This document shows positions 45,620 to 56,611 of a DNA stretch of 64,000 nucleotides, piece after piece. The translations under genes were made by a program, and so were the position numbers. The stretch covers positions 6,902,501-6,966,500 of the forward strand of contig NZ_JARXYJ010000001.1 of NCBI RefSeq assembly GCF_029894425.1, read 5' to 3'. The DNA is from Streptomyces sp. SAI-127. Lineage in GTDB: Bacteria > Actinomycetota > Actinomycetes > Streptomycetales > Streptomycetaceae. Numbering within the stretch: the first letter of the stretch is position 1; the number at the start of each line of letters is the position of its first letter. Under the pieces are notes generated by a model, which did not search any database, was not told where the DNA came from, and saw only the letters and a list, made by a program, of their open reading frames with translations.

Positions 45620-46938
45620 TTCTGGGCCCGGAGCAGCTCCTGGTACCACGCGTACGACGCCTTGGGGGTCCTGGCCAGCGTCTCGAAATCGACGTGCACC
45701 AGCCCGAACCGGCGGGCGTACCCCTCCGCCCACTCGAAGTTGTCCACCAGCGACCACACGAAGTACCCGCGCACGTCCACGCCTGCCTCGACCGCCTGGT
45801 GCAGGGCGCGGATGTGGCCGTCCAGGTAGGCGATCCGGTCCTGGTCGTCGACACCCTCGTAGGAGCAGCCGTTCTCGGTGATGACGACGGGCGGGAGGCG
45901 GTCGGCGTAGCGCTCACGGAAGCCGGTGAGGAGTTCCGTCAGCGCCTCGGGCACCACCGGCCAGCCGAAGTCCGTCACCGGGACGTCCTCGATCTCCCGG
46001 ACCGAGAAGGGGAGTTCGGCCGGGATCGTCAGGCCGCCGAACTCGATGTCCGCGCCCTGCGGGGCGCCCACCCTGGTCGGCGCGTAGAAGTTGACGCCGT
46101 AGAAGTCCAGCGGCTCCCCGATGACCTTCAGGTCGGCCGCCACGTCACCCGGCATCAACTCGCCGAGACCGGCGGGGTATTCGCCCAGCAGGACCGGGTC
46201 CGCGAACAGGCGGTTCAGCAGGACGTCGTAGAAGTCCGCCGCCTCCACGTCGGCGGCCTCCTGGGACGCCGGCCACGTCGGCCCGTGCGAGTTGGCGATG
46301 CCGATGTCCGTGGCGCCGGCCGCGCGCAGGGCCTGGACGCCCAGTCCGTGGGCCAGCAGCAGATGGTGGGCGACCGGCAGCGCGTCGAACATCAGCTGCT
46401 TGCCCGGTGCGTGAGCGCCCAACGCGTGCCCGAACAGGGTGTGTTCGGCGGGCTCGTTGATGGTGATCCACTTCTTGACGCGGTCGCCGAGCCGCTCGGC
46501 GACGACCGAGACGTACTCCGCGTAGCGCGCCGCGGTGTCCCGCTCCAGCCAGCCGCCCCCTTCCTGGAGGGTCACCGGCAGGTCCCAGTGGAAGAGCGTC
46601 GGGACCGGACGTACCCCCGCCGCGACCAGTTCGTCCACGAGACGGTCGTAGAAGTCGAGGCCGCCCTCGGCGCGCACCCGCGGCCAGGAGATCGAGAAGC
46701 GGTACGCGTCCACGCCCAGGCCGGCCAGGAGGGAGACGTCCTCGCGGTAGCGGTGGTAGTGGTCGCAGGCCACCGCCGCCGTCGAGCCGTCCTTCACCCG
46801 TCCCGGCTCGGCCGTGAAGGTGTCCCACACGGACCGCTCACGCTCGTCCGCCGCGCCCTCGATCTGATGGGCCGAGGTCGAGACGCCCCACAGGAAGCCG
46901 GCCGGGAACCGGGGGATCGCATGCTCTTGAGTCGCCAT
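45616..46938 (-). CDS. GH1 beta-glucosidase
   Basis: 440 residues, full GH1 length: FPAGFLWGVSTSAHQIEGA at the N-terminus, acid/base Glu162 in TINEP and nucleophile Glu355 in ITENG, then GYFVWSLVDNFEWAEGY. No signal peptide, so intracellular. It hydrolyses beta-glucosides such as cellobiose. Upstream, TTGACT (46970-46975) and GATGAT about 18 nt later place the transcription start at or near the ATG, so the mRNA could be leaderless. First gene of an operon with the MFS transporter. Confidence 0.95.
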   Translation of the reverse strand: MATQEHAIPRFPAGFLWGVSTSAHQIEGAADERERSVWDTFTAEPGRVKDGSTAAVACDHYHRYREDVSLLAGLGVDAYRFSISWPRVRAEGGLDFYDRLVDELVAAGVRPVPTLFHWDLPVTLQEGGGWLERDTAARYAEYVSVVAERLGDRVKKWITINEPAEHTLFGHALGAHAPGKQLMFDALPVAHHLLLAHGLGVQALRAAGATDIGIANSHGPTWPASQEAADVEAADFYDVLLNRLFADPVLLGEYPAGLGELMPGDVAADLKVIGEPLDFYGVNFYAPTRVGAPQGADIEFGGLTIPAELPFSVREIEDVPVTDFGWPVVPEALTELLTGFRERYADRLPPVVITENGCSYEGVDDQDRIAYLDGHIRALHQAVEAGVDVRGYFVWSLVDNFEWAEGYARRFGLVHVDFETLARTPKASYAWYQELLRAQK

Positions 46939-46996
46939 GCGCCGGATCATCGGTACCGGCGGGTAGGGAAGTCAACGGGCAGGCGTGAACAAGCAG

Positions 46997-47263
46997 TTAA
47001 GCGCCCTCTTTGAGCACCTTCGAGATCAGTTCCCGCTGCTCCTCCGTCAACCGGGGGTCGGCCGCGTACACCGTCCTGCCGTCCACGGTGATCTCGTAAC
47101 TGAAGCCGTCCGGGACCCCGATGGGCCGGGTGCCCCGGCCGGCGGCGAGAGCCTTCTCGGCCAGGGCCCGCCATTCGTGGGCATCGGGCCGCCCGGAGGT
47201 GTCGACCTCCTTGTGCCGCTCGATGCCCGCGAATCCGCCCGTGCGCCGCACCTGAATACGCAT
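46997..47263 (-). CDS. Emfourin-type protease inhibitor
   Basis: 88 residues: MRIQVRRTGGFAGIERHKEVDTSGRPD, then WRALAEKAL and GFSYEITVDGRTVYAADPRLTEEQRELISKVL. This matches emfourin, the small proteinaceous inhibitor of protealysin-like M4 proteases, and the M4 gene lies 21 bp upstream in the same operon. The inhibitor presumably restrains the cytosolic protease. No signal peptide is seen on either. Confidence 0.88.
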   Translation of the reverse strand: MRIQVRRTGGFAGIERHKEVDTSGRPDAHEWRALAEKALAAGRGTRPIGVPDGFSYEITVDGRTVYAADPRLTEEQRELISKVLKEGA

Positions 47264-47284
47264 GGGTCCCTGTCTAGTACGGAC

Positions 47285-48352
47285 TCAGAGGATCCGCACC
47301 CCGACCTGCTCCCAGGCCTTCGACACGGCCTGCAGTTCGTCGCCCTCGTCGAAGCGGGCCTTCGCCGCCGCGACCGTGAGCTTCGCGAAGTCGGTGAACA
47401 GGGCCCGGTCCGAGAGTTCGCCGCCGGCCAGGACGTCGTACCAGATCTGTCCCGCCTTCTCCCAGGCATGGCCGCCGAGTGCGTTGGCCACCAGGTAGAA
47501 CGCGTGGTTGGGGATGCCGGAGTTGATGTGCACGCCGCCGTTGTCGCGGCCGGTGCGGACGTAGTCGTCCATGGTCGCGGGCTGCGGGTCCTTGCCGAGC
47601 ACGTCGTCGTCGTACGCGCTGCCCGGCTCCTTCATGGACCGCAGGGCCTTGCCGGAGACGCTGGGCGCGAGCAGGCCCGCGCCGATCAGCCAGTCGGCCT
47701 CGGCGGCGGTCTGGCCGAGCGTGTACTGCTTGATGAGCGAGCCGAAGACGTCGGACATCGACTCGTTGAGGGCGCCCGGCTGGCCGTAGTACGTGAGGTT
47801 CGCCGTGTACTGCGTGACGCCGTGGGTGAGTTCGTGGCCGATGACGTCGATCGGGATGGTGAAGTCGAGGAAGATCTCGCCGTCACCGTCGCCGAACACC
47901 ATCTGCTCGCCGTTCCAGAAGGCGTTGTTGTAGTTCTCGTCGAAGTGGACGGTCGCGTCGAGCGGGAGGCCGTCGCCGTCGATCGAATGGCGCGCGTAGG
48001 CCTTCAGGTAGAGGTCGAAGGTGGCGCCGAGACCGGCGTAGGCGCGGTTGACGGTGGCGTCCTGGCCGGGCTCGGAGCCCTCGGCACGGACCTTCCTGCC
48101 CGGCAGGCCGGTCCTGTGCCCGGCGTCGTAGATGGTGCGCAGCGGCTGGTCCGACGGTGCCTTCGCCGTCGGCGCGGCCGCCAGGCCGAACTCGGTGGTC
48201 ACGCGGCGGCGGCCGCGCAGCTCGCTGTCGCGCATCAACGTGCGCCGGGCGGGACCGGAGAGTGCGGGGTCGTCGTTCCTGGCCAGCTTGTCGAGGACAT
48301 GCGGCGGAATGACGGTGCAGAAGACGGGCTCGAAGCCCCCGTGAGTCGTCAT
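47285..48352 (-). CDS. Protealysin-like M4 metallopeptidase
   Basis: 355 residues with the M4 zinc motif HELTH (His173-x-x-x-His177), third ligand Glu in NESMSDVFG and GGVHINSGIPNHAFYLVA. The short N-terminal propeptide FCTVIPPHVLDKLARN carries the PP motif of protealysin-like precursors. There is no signal peptide, so the enzyme is probably cytosolic or exported by an unusual route. The inhibitor gene (emfourin type) follows, forming a protease-inhibitor pair. Confidence 0.92.
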   Translation of the reverse strand: MTTHGGFEPVFCTVIPPHVLDKLARNDDPALSGPARRTLMRDSELRGRRRVTTEFGLAAAPTAKAPSDQPLRTIYDAGHRTGLPGRKVRAEGSEPGQDATVNRAYAGLGATFDLYLKAYARHSIDGDGLPLDATVHFDENYNNAFWNGEQMVFGDGDGEIFLDFTIPIDVIGHELTHGVTQYTANLTYYGQPGALNESMSDVFGSLIKQYTLGQTAAEADWLIGAGLLAPSVSGKALRSMKEPGSAYDDDVLGKDPQPATMDDYVRTGRDNGGVHINSGIPNHAFYLVANALGGHAWEKAGQIWYDVLAGGELSDRALFTDFAKLTVAAAKARFDEGDELQAVSKAWEQVGVRIL

Positions 48353-48543
48353 GCCCGGCACCCTTGCACTGAGTCATGACCGTGTCACTACCCGCAACCA
48401 TGATTGGTGAAATATGCGGACAGGGAAGCGCACGCTCCGTGACGAAGTGGTATGGCGCACTTTTTGTCCCATTCGCCCCCCGGGTCCCGCATACTGATAC
48501 GGCGCCCCGCACGGGGAGCGGCTCCGCTAGCATTCTGCGCATC

Positions 48544-50393
<1,850 letters not shown>

Positions 50394-50413
50394 TCCCTCT
50401 GACCGGGGGTTTT

Positions 50414-50449
50414 GGGGCCTTGATCGCTGTATACGGCGATCAAGGCCCC
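50414..50449 (+). terminator. leuA terminator
   Basis: A 14-bp perfect stem, GGGGCCTTGATCGC (50414-50427) with GCGATCAAGGCCCC (50436-50449), closes an 8-nt loop and is followed by GTCGTTT. It begins 20 bp after the leuA stop. Confidence 0.92.
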
Positions 50450-50578
50450 GTCGTTTATCGGCCATCGGCGCGTGGAGGTCACGGGTAGGTCTCGTCGGGG
50501 GGCTGACTCCGCCCCGCTGATGTGGCTAACATCACGCAAGCGCGGCGATGTTGCCGCGGCGTTACGCGGAGGTGCGAC

Positions 50579-51271
50579 GTGCTGCCAGGACGGGGACGAA
50601 CCGGTGCCGCCAGGCCTGCGCGCCTCCTGGGCACCCGTACCGCGTGGACGACCGTCGGCGACGGCGAGTTCTTCTGCCCCGGATGCGGGGGCGACCGCAA
50701 CTTCCAGCGCCTGACCGGCCGTCGCCGCCTCGTCCTGCTGGGCGTACCGGTCCTGCCGCGCGGCGACACCGGCCCGGTGGTGGAATGCGCGGCCTGCCGA
50801 CGCCACTTCGGCACGGACGTCCTCGACCACCCGACCACGACCCGCTTCTCCGCGATGCTCCGCGACGCCGTCCACACCGTCGCCCTCGCGGTCCTGGCGG
50901 CGGGCGGCACCTGCTCGCGCACCTCCCTGGAGACCGCGGCCGCCACGGTCCGCGCGGCGGGCTTCGACGACTGCACGGAGGACCAGCTGGAGGCCCTGGT
51001 CGAGGCCCTCGCCGCGGACACCGGCCGGGTCTACGACCGCCCCTGCGGAGCCGGCCTCGCCATAGAGCTCCATGAGGCCCTCGACCCGCTCGCCCCCCAC
51101 CTCGCCCCGGCGGGCCGCGAGTCGATCCTCCTCCAGGCCGCCCGCATCGCCCTCGCGGACGGCCCGTACACCCCGGCGGAGCGGGACGTCCTGACCACCG
51201 TGGGTACGGCTCTGACGATCTGTGCGGACGAGGTGGCGCGGCTGCTGGCGGCGGCGCGGACGCCCTCCTGA
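50579..51271 (+). CDS. TerB-like tellurite resistance family protein with zinc ribbon
   Basis: 230 residues. The N-terminus carries a likely zinc ribbon, FFCPGCGGDRNF and VVECAACRRHF (two CxxC). The rest is the helical TerB region with HTVALAVLAAGGTCSRTSLETAA and ILLQAARIALADGPYTPAERDVLTTVGTALTI, where DGPYTPAERD is the TerB acidic motif. TerB modules are implicated in membrane-linked stress responses. GTG 50579 with GGAGG 6 nt upstream is chosen. The last ~170 bp are copied in degenerate form downstream. Confidence 0.8.
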   Translation: MLPGRGRTGAARPARLLGTRTAWTTVGDGEFFCPGCGGDRNFQRLTGRRRLVLLGVPVLPRGDTGPVVECAACRRHFGTDVLDHPTTTRFSAMLRDAVHTVALAVLAAGGTCSRTSLETAAATVRAAGFDDCTEDQLEALVEALAADTGRVYDRPCGAGLAIELHEALDPLAPHLAPAGRESILLQAARIALADGPYTPAERDVLTTVGTALTICADEVARLLAAARTPS

Positions 51272-51275
51272 CACT

Positions 51276-51410
51276 CTCGCCCCGAGGGCCGCGAGTCGGG
51301 CCTGCTTCAGGCGGCCCGTACACCCCGGCGGAGCGGGACGTCCTCGCCACCGTGGGCTCGGCCCTGGCGACGTCACCAGGCTGCTGGTCGCGGCCCGGAC
51401 GCCGTCCTGA
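51276..51410 (+). pseudogene. Duplicated, degenerate 3' end of the TerB-like gene
   Basis: 51276-51410 is a partial copy of 51101-51271. It keeps GGCCGCGAGTCG, the CCCGTACACCCCGGCGGAGC core and the exact terminal codons AARTPS plus TGA. A segment of about 22 bp and a further stretch near the end are missing. No start or full domain remains. Confidence 0.88.
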
Positions 51411-51548
51411 TACTCCCCCGGGAGTAGTCCGCGCCCCGGGCCACCCCCGGCAGTACGGCCCGACTCGCTCTCCCGCCCGACGAACACCGGCCCTTTCGCC
51501 GGAAGTCTGGAAGCGATCCAGACATCCGAACCGGAGGGAGGCCCGTCG

Positions 51549-53624
51549 ATGGGGGCCGCAAAGATGAGCGCACGGCGACGACGTGCCGTGCCCTGGCTGG
51601 TGCTGGGGTTGTGGATCGTCGTCCTGGCGGCAGTGTCGCCGTTCGCGTCGAAGCTCGCCGACGTGCAGCGGGACCGGGCCGTGGACTATCTGCCGGCGAG
51701 CGCGGACTCGACGCAGGTCGCGAAGATCCAGGACCGGCTGCCCGGAGGCGAGGCCACGCAGATGGTCGTCGTCTACCACCGGGACGGTGGGTTGACGGCG
51801 GCCGACAAGGCGACCGCCGCCGGGCAGATCGGGCGGATCGCGGACGCGCACACGCTCACCGCCGAGCCGCAGGGCATTCCGTCCAAGGACGGGACCACCG
51901 TGATGTATCCCGTCGCCAGCACCGAGCCGGGAACGGACGAGAAGGCCCGCGACCGCCTCGTCAACGACGTGCGGGACATCGCGAAGGGCGAGGACGGGCT
52001 CGGCGTCGAGGTCGGCGGGGAAGGGGCCCTCGCCACCGATGCCGGCGAGGTCTACGACTCCCTCGGCGGGCCGCTGCTCTACACCACCGCCGCGGTGGTG
52101 GCCCTGCTGCTGATCGTCATCTACCGCAGTCCACTGCTGTGGCTGGTGCCGCTCGGGGTCGCGGGCATGTCGGAGTTCCTGGCGCGGGCCGTCGCCTACG
52201 GGCTCAACCAGGGCTTCGGAACCTCCGTCACCGGTCAGAGCTCCGGCATCATGACGATCCTCGTGTTCGGCGCCGGGACCGACTACGCGCTGCTGCTCGT
52301 CTCCCGGTACCGGGAGGAGCTACGGCGGACCGAGCGGCCGTACGACGCCATGGCGGCCGCGCTGAAGGGCTGCGGGCCCGCCGTGCTCGCCTCCTCCGGG
52401 ACCGTGGCCGCGGGCCTGCTGTGTCTGCTCGCCGCCGACCTCAACAGCAGCCGCGGCATGGGCCCGTTGGGGACGGTCGGGGTGCTGGTCGCGCTCGCCG
52501 CGATGATGACCCTGCTGCCCGCGGTCCTCGTGCTCCTCGGCCGCCGGGTGTTCTGGCCGCTGGTGCCGCGCTACGGCAGCACCCCCAAGGTCCGCCGGTC
52601 GCTGTTCGCCGCGATGGGCAGCTCGGCCGGGCGGCGGCCGCTCACCGTGCTGGCCGGCGGGGCCGTGCTGCTCGGGGCGCTGGCACTGGGCGTGCTGAAC
52701 CTGCCCGGCAGCATCAAGCAGGAGGACTCCTTCACCAGCAAGCCCGACGCCGTCGCCGCCATGGGGACGCTCGCCAAGGCCTATCCGGAGCGGGGCACGC
52801 AGCCCATCGGCGTCATCACCCCGGCCGACCGCGCCGACGCGACCCTCGCCGCGATCCGTGGCACCCAGGGCGTCGACAGCGCCCAGAAGGGCCGTAGCGG
52901 AGACGGGTGGACCGAGATCACCGTCATGGCGGACAGCGCTCCCCAGTCCGCCGGGGAGACCGCGACCATCAAGGCCCTGCGCGACGGACTCGACGGCTCC
53001 TACGTCGGCGGGCCCAGCGCCGAGCAGCTCGACCTGAAGGACACCAACGCGCGGGACCGGACGATCGTCGTGCCGATCGTCCTCGTCTCCGTGCTGCTCA
53101 TCCTGATCGCCCTGCTGCGGTCCCTCGTCGCGCCGCTGATCCTCGTGGCCGCCGTGGTCGCCGTGTGGGGCGCCGCCCTCGGCATCGGCGGACTGGTCTT
53201 CGGGCCGGTGTTCGGGTTCGAGGGCACCGATCCGGGGCTCGGGCTGCTGTCCTTCGTGTTCCTGGTCGCCCTCGGCGTCGACTACGGCATCTTCCTGATG
53301 CACCGCATGCGCGAGGAGTCCCTGGCCGGCGCCGAACCGGTCACCGCCGCCCTCACCGCACTGCGCACGACCGGCGGGGTCATCGCCTCGGCGGGCCTGG
53401 TCCTCGCAGCAACCTTCGCGGTGCTCACCAACATGCCGCTGGTCCAGCTCGTCGAGCTGGGCTTCGTGATCGCGGTGGGCGTGCTCCTCGACACCTTCCT
53501 CGTGCGGACCTACCTCGTCACCAGCGCGGCCGTCGCGCTGCGGCGGAAGGTGTGGTGGCCGGGCCCGCTGTCCCGGGCGCCCGAGCAGCCGGTCCGGACC
53601 GAGCGTCAGCCGGAACGAGTGTGA
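51549..53624 (+). CDS. MMPL family transporter
   Basis: 691 residues in the MMPL/RND layout: helix 1 (VPWLVLGLWIVVLAAVSPFASKL), first extracellular loop, helices 2-6 (from LLYTTAAVVALLLIVIYRSPLLWLVPLG) with GAGTDYALLLVSRYREEL, and a second half repeating the pattern with VALGVDYGIFLMHRMREES. These Asp-Tyr pairs are the proton-relay positions. Actinomycete MMPLs export lipids or hydrophobic metabolites; the cargo here is unknown. GGAGGGAGG precedes the ATG. Confidence 0.93.
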   Translation: MGAAKMSARRRRAVPWLVLGLWIVVLAAVSPFASKLADVQRDRAVDYLPASADSTQVAKIQDRLPGGEATQMVVVYHRDGGLTAADKATAAGQIGRIADAHTLTAEPQGIPSKDGTTVMYPVASTEPGTDEKARDRLVNDVRDIAKGEDGLGVEVGGEGALATDAGEVYDSLGGPLLYTTAAVVALLLIVIYRSPLLWLVPLGVAGMSEFLARAVAYGLNQGFGTSVTGQSSGIMTILVFGAGTDYALLLVSRYREELRRTERPYDAMAAALKGCGPAVLASSGTVAAGLLCLLAADLNSSRGMGPLGTVGVLVALAAMMTLLPAVLVLLGRRVFWPLVPRYGSTPKVRRSLFAAMGSSAGRRPLTVLAGGAVLLGALALGVLNLPGSIKQEDSFTSKPDAVAAMGTLAKAYPERGTQPIGVITPADRADATLAAIRGTQGVDSAQKGRSGDGWTEITVMADSAPQSAGETATIKALRDGLDGSYVGGPSAEQLDLKDTNARDRTIVVPIVLVSVLLILIALLRSLVAPLILVAAVVAVWGAALGIGGLVFGPVFGFEGTDPGLGLLSFVFLVALGVDYGIFLMHRMREESLAGAEPVTAALTALRTTGGVIASAGLVLAATFAVLTNMPLVQLVELGFVIAVGVLLDTFLVRTYLVTSAAVALRRKVWWPGPLSRAPEQPVRTERQPERV

Positions 53625-53638
53625 CGAGGTCACTCCTG

Positions 53639-53665
53639 GGCGCCCTTCCCTCCCGGAAGGGCGCC
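53639..53665 (+). terminator. Terminator after the MMPL gene
   Basis: GGCGCCCTTCC (53639-53649) and GGAAGGGCGCC (53655-53665) form an 11-bp perfect stem with a CTCCC loop, 14 bp after the MMPL stop and 21 bp before the sensor kinase start. It should limit read-through between the two. Confidence 0.85.
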
Positions 53666-53686
53666 TTCCTCCCCGAGGATGACACC

Positions 53687-54910
53687 GTGCACGAGACCAC
53701 GAGGCCCCGGCTGGGGGACCGGATCATGGCGGCGGTCAACCGCGACCCGCGGACCGCCCCGCACGGCACCCGCAACGACGCGCTGCTCGCCGTCGTGCTG
53801 GCGGTGGTGGCCGTGTGCGTCGCGCTGTTCACCGACGAGGCCCGCCGCCCGGACGCCTTCGGGTGGACGCTGCTGCTGGCCGCCCATGTGCCGATCGTGT
53901 GGCGGCGGCGCCGGCCCATGCTCGTGCTGGCCGCGTTGGTGGCGCTGATCGTGCCGTACCACGCCCTCGACAACAACCATCTCGCGCCCACCCCGGTCGC
54001 CTACGTCGCCCTCTACACGGTCGCCGTCACCGGCCGCCCCCTGCGGACGGTCCTGACGGGCGTCACCGTCCTCGGCCTCTCCACGAGCGTCATGCTCACC
54101 GTCAGCACCCACCAGGCCGTCGAACTGCTGCGGATCTCCGGCTGGATCATCGCCGTCCTCTTCTGCGGCATCGACGTCCGCTACTACCGCCAGTACGTCG
54201 CCTCCATCGTCGAGCGCGCCGTCCGCGCCGAACGCACCCGCGAGGAGGAGGCCCGCCGCCGGGTCGCCGAGGAACGTCTGCGCATCGCCCGTGACCTGCA
54301 CGACCTGCTCGCCCACAGCATCACCCTGATCGGCGTCCAGACGTCCGTCGCCGCGCACGTCCTGGCGGCCGACCCCGAACGCCTCGACCGGGAGGCGGTC
54401 GCCAAGTCCCTCGACGACATCGCCGATACCTGCCGGACCGCGCGCGGCGAACTCCGTACCACCCTGGAGGTACTGCGCGAGCACGAGCACGGCCTGTCCG
54501 ACACCCGCGGCCCGCTGCCCGGCCTCGACGGCCTGCCCGACCTCGTCGCGGCCGCCCGGCTCTCGGGCGCCCGCGTCGAACAGGACCTGCGCATCCGCAC
54601 CGATCCGCCGCCCGCCGTCGGCGCCGCCGCGTACCGGATCGTCCAGGAGGCGCTCACCAACGCGGTCCGGCACGCGGGACCCGGACCCGCCGTACGCCTG
54701 AGGCTGTACGACGAACCGGGCGCCCTGCGGGTCTCGGTGATCGACGACGGCACCGGGCCCACCCCCGGCAACACCCCCGGCTTCGGGCTCGTCGGCATGC
54801 GGGAGCGGGCCCGCAGTGTCGGTGGCACACTCGACGCCGGACCACGCCCGGACGGCGGCTTCGAGGTGACGGCGGCGCTGCCGCTCACCATGGGGGAGGG
54901 AACCGTATGA
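53687..54910 (+). CDS. Two-component sensor histidine kinase (NarL partner, HisKA_3)
   Basis: 407 residues: several N-terminal membrane helices (about residues 25-165), a coiled region, the HisKA_3 dimerisation helix RDLHDLLAHSI with phospho-acceptor His205, and a HATPase domain with QEALTNAVRHAGPG (N-box) and TPGFGLVGMRERA (G-box). The signal is unknown. GTG start with GAGGA upstream. Coupled to its response regulator by an ATGA overlap. A strong hairpin separates it from the MMPL gene. Confidence 0.92.
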   Translation: MHETTRPRLGDRIMAAVNRDPRTAPHGTRNDALLAVVLAVVAVCVALFTDEARRPDAFGWTLLLAAHVPIVWRRRRPMLVLAALVALIVPYHALDNNHLAPTPVAYVALYTVAVTGRPLRTVLTGVTVLGLSTSVMLTVSTHQAVELLRISGWIIAVLFCGIDVRYYRQYVASIVERAVRAERTREEEARRRVAEERLRIARDLHDLLAHSITLIGVQTSVAAHVLAADPERLDREAVAKSLDDIADTCRTARGELRTTLEVLREHEHGLSDTRGPLPGLDGLPDLVAAARLSGARVEQDLRIRTDPPPAVGAAAYRIVQEALTNAVRHAGPGPAVRLRLYDEPGALRVSVIDDGTGPTPGNTPGFGLVGMRERARSVGGTLDAGPRPDGGFEVTAALPLTMGEGTV

Positions 54911-55578
54911 CCATCCGCGTGCTGCTCGCCGACGACCAGACCCTGGTGCGGGCCGCGTTCGCCATGCTCGTCGAGTCGGCGCGGGACATGGAGGTCGTCG
55001 GAGAGGCGGGCAGCGGACGGGAGGCCGTGGGTGCCGCCCGCGAGGTGCGGCCCGACCTGGTGGTGATGGACATCCGCATGCCCGACCTGGACGGCATCGA
55101 GGCGACCCGGCTCATCGCGGCCGACGAGAACCTCGCCGGGGTGCGGGTGCTGGTCCTGACCACCTACGACACCGACGAGAACATCGTCGAGGCGCTGCGC
55201 GCGGGGGCCTCCGGGTTCCTGGTGAAGGACACCCGGCCGGCCGAGCTCCTCGACGCCATCCGCACGGTGGCGGCCGGCGAGGCGCTGCTCTCCCCGGGGC
55301 CGACGGCCCGGCTGATCGAGCGGTTCCTGCGCAGCCCGTCGGTGCCGATGCCGGTGCCGGGCGGTGGGCCCGAATGCCTCTCCGACCGGGAGCGCGAGGT
55401 GCTGGCGCTGGTCGCGCGGGGCCTGAACAACACCGAGATCGCCGAGGCCCTGGGCCTCAGTCCGCTCACCGCGAAGACCCACGTCAGCCGGATCATGGGG
55501 AAGCTGGGGGCGCGGGACCGGGCGCAACTGGTCATCGTGGCGTACGAGTCGGGGATGGTGACTCCGGGGACCCTGTAG
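54907..55578 (+). CDS. NarL/LuxR family response regulator
   Basis: 223 residues: receiver domain with acidic Asp9-Asp10, phosphorylated Asp55 in VVMDIRMPDLDG and Lys in FLVKDTRP, then a C-terminal LuxR helix-turn-helix LSDREREVLALVARGLNNTEIAEALGLSPLTAKTHVSRIMGKL. Partner of the kinase immediately upstream. Target genes are unknown; the MMPL gene before the pair is a candidate by proximity only. Confidence 0.95.
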   Translation: MTIRVLLADDQTLVRAAFAMLVESARDMEVVGEAGSGREAVGAAREVRPDLVVMDIRMPDLDGIEATRLIAADENLAGVRVLVLTTYDTDENIVEALRAGASGFLVKDTRPAELLDAIRTVAAGEALLSPGPTARLIERFLRSPSVPMPVPGGGPECLSDREREVLALVARGLNNTEIAEALGLSPLTAKTHVSRIMGKLGARDRAQLVIVAYESGMVTPGTL

Positions 55579-55581
55579 AGC

Positions 55582-56517
55582 TCAGAGCAGCCCGGCCCCG
55601 GCCAGGAATTCACCCACCCGCGCCACCTCCGCCTCCGACAACGGCACCTGCGGCTCCGCCGTCGCCGGGCAGTCGATCACGCCCCGCAGATACAGCGCCG
55701 CCTTGAAGGCGCCGAGCGCCGACGACGATCCGCCCATGCGGGTCCGGTCGCCCACCTCCACCATGCCGAACAGGGCGCACAGCCGCTCCTGTTCGGCGCG
55801 GGCCGCCTCCCGGTCACCCGCGCGGACCAGGCGGTCGAGACGGACGTACCCCTCGGGGTCGACGTTGGCGAGACCGGGCACCGCCCCGTCCGCGCCGACG
55901 GCGAGGGCCGCGTCGACGATGAGTTCGGAGCCGGTCAGGACGCTGAAGCCGGTGATGTCGGGGTGGGCGCGGGCGCCGGAGACGACCGTGCGGAAGCCGG
56001 CGAGGTCTCCGCTGGAGTCCTTGAGGCCGGCCAGGACGCCCTCGGCGGCCAGGTCCAGGACCACGTCCGCGGGGAGCTTGGTGTGGACGCCGCTCGGGAG
56101 GTCGTACGCGATGACCGGCACCGGGCTGCCGGCCGCGACCAGCCGGTAGTGGCGGGCGATCTCCACCGGGTGGGTACTGGCGTAGAACGGGGCGGTGACG
56201 ACCACCGCGTCGGCGCCCGCCGCCGTCACCGCCCGCACATGGTCCAGGACCCGGGCCGTCGTCATGTCGATCACCCCGGCCAGCACGGGCAGCCGACCCC
56301 CGACATGCCCGGTCACCGTCTCCACCACCAGCCTGCGCTGGGCGTCCGTCAGGAAGGCCGCCTCGGACGACGTACCGAGCACGAACAGCCCGTGCACCCC
56401 GCCCGCGACCAGATGGTCGACGAGCCTGAGCAGCGAGGGGACGTCCACCTCGCGGTCCGGTGTCAGGGGCGTGCAGACGGGCGGGACGACACCGGTCAGC
56501 GGGGCGGGAAGGGTCAT
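55582..56517 (-). CDS. Dihydrodipicolinate synthase family protein
   Basis: 311 residues of the DHDPS/N-acetylneuraminate lyase superfamily: PPVCTPLTPDREVDVPSLLRLVDHLVAGGVHGLFVLGTSSEAAFLTDAQR, the active-site tyrosine region VPVIAYDLPSG and Schiff-base lysine in LAGLKDSSGD (about residue 160). True DapA has a TTGE-type motif, so a keto-acid lyase for a sugar or amino acid substrate is more likely. GAGGAG precedes the ATG at 56517. It is convergent with the response regulator, with only 3 bp between their ends. Confidence 0.88.
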   Translation of the reverse strand: MTLPAPLTGVVPPVCTPLTPDREVDVPSLLRLVDHLVAGGVHGLFVLGTSSEAAFLTDAQRRLVVETVTGHVGGRLPVLAGVIDMTTARVLDHVRAVTAAGADAVVVTAPFYASTHPVEIARHYRLVAAGSPVPVIAYDLPSGVHTKLPADVVLDLAAEGVLAGLKDSSGDLAGFRTVVSGARAHPDITGFSVLTGSELIVDAALAVGADGAVPGLANVDPEGYVRLDRLVRAGDREAARAEQERLCALFGMVEVGDRTRMGGSSSALGAFKAALYLRGVIDCPATAEPQVPLSEAEVARVGEFLAGAGLL

Positions 56518-56611
56518 CGGGGCTCCTCGGGATCGGCCGTCCACTGATCCTCCCGCAAAGGGCGAGGGGGCGCCGACCCCTGTACGGCGCCCCCTGTCCC
56601 GAGCTGCCTCG

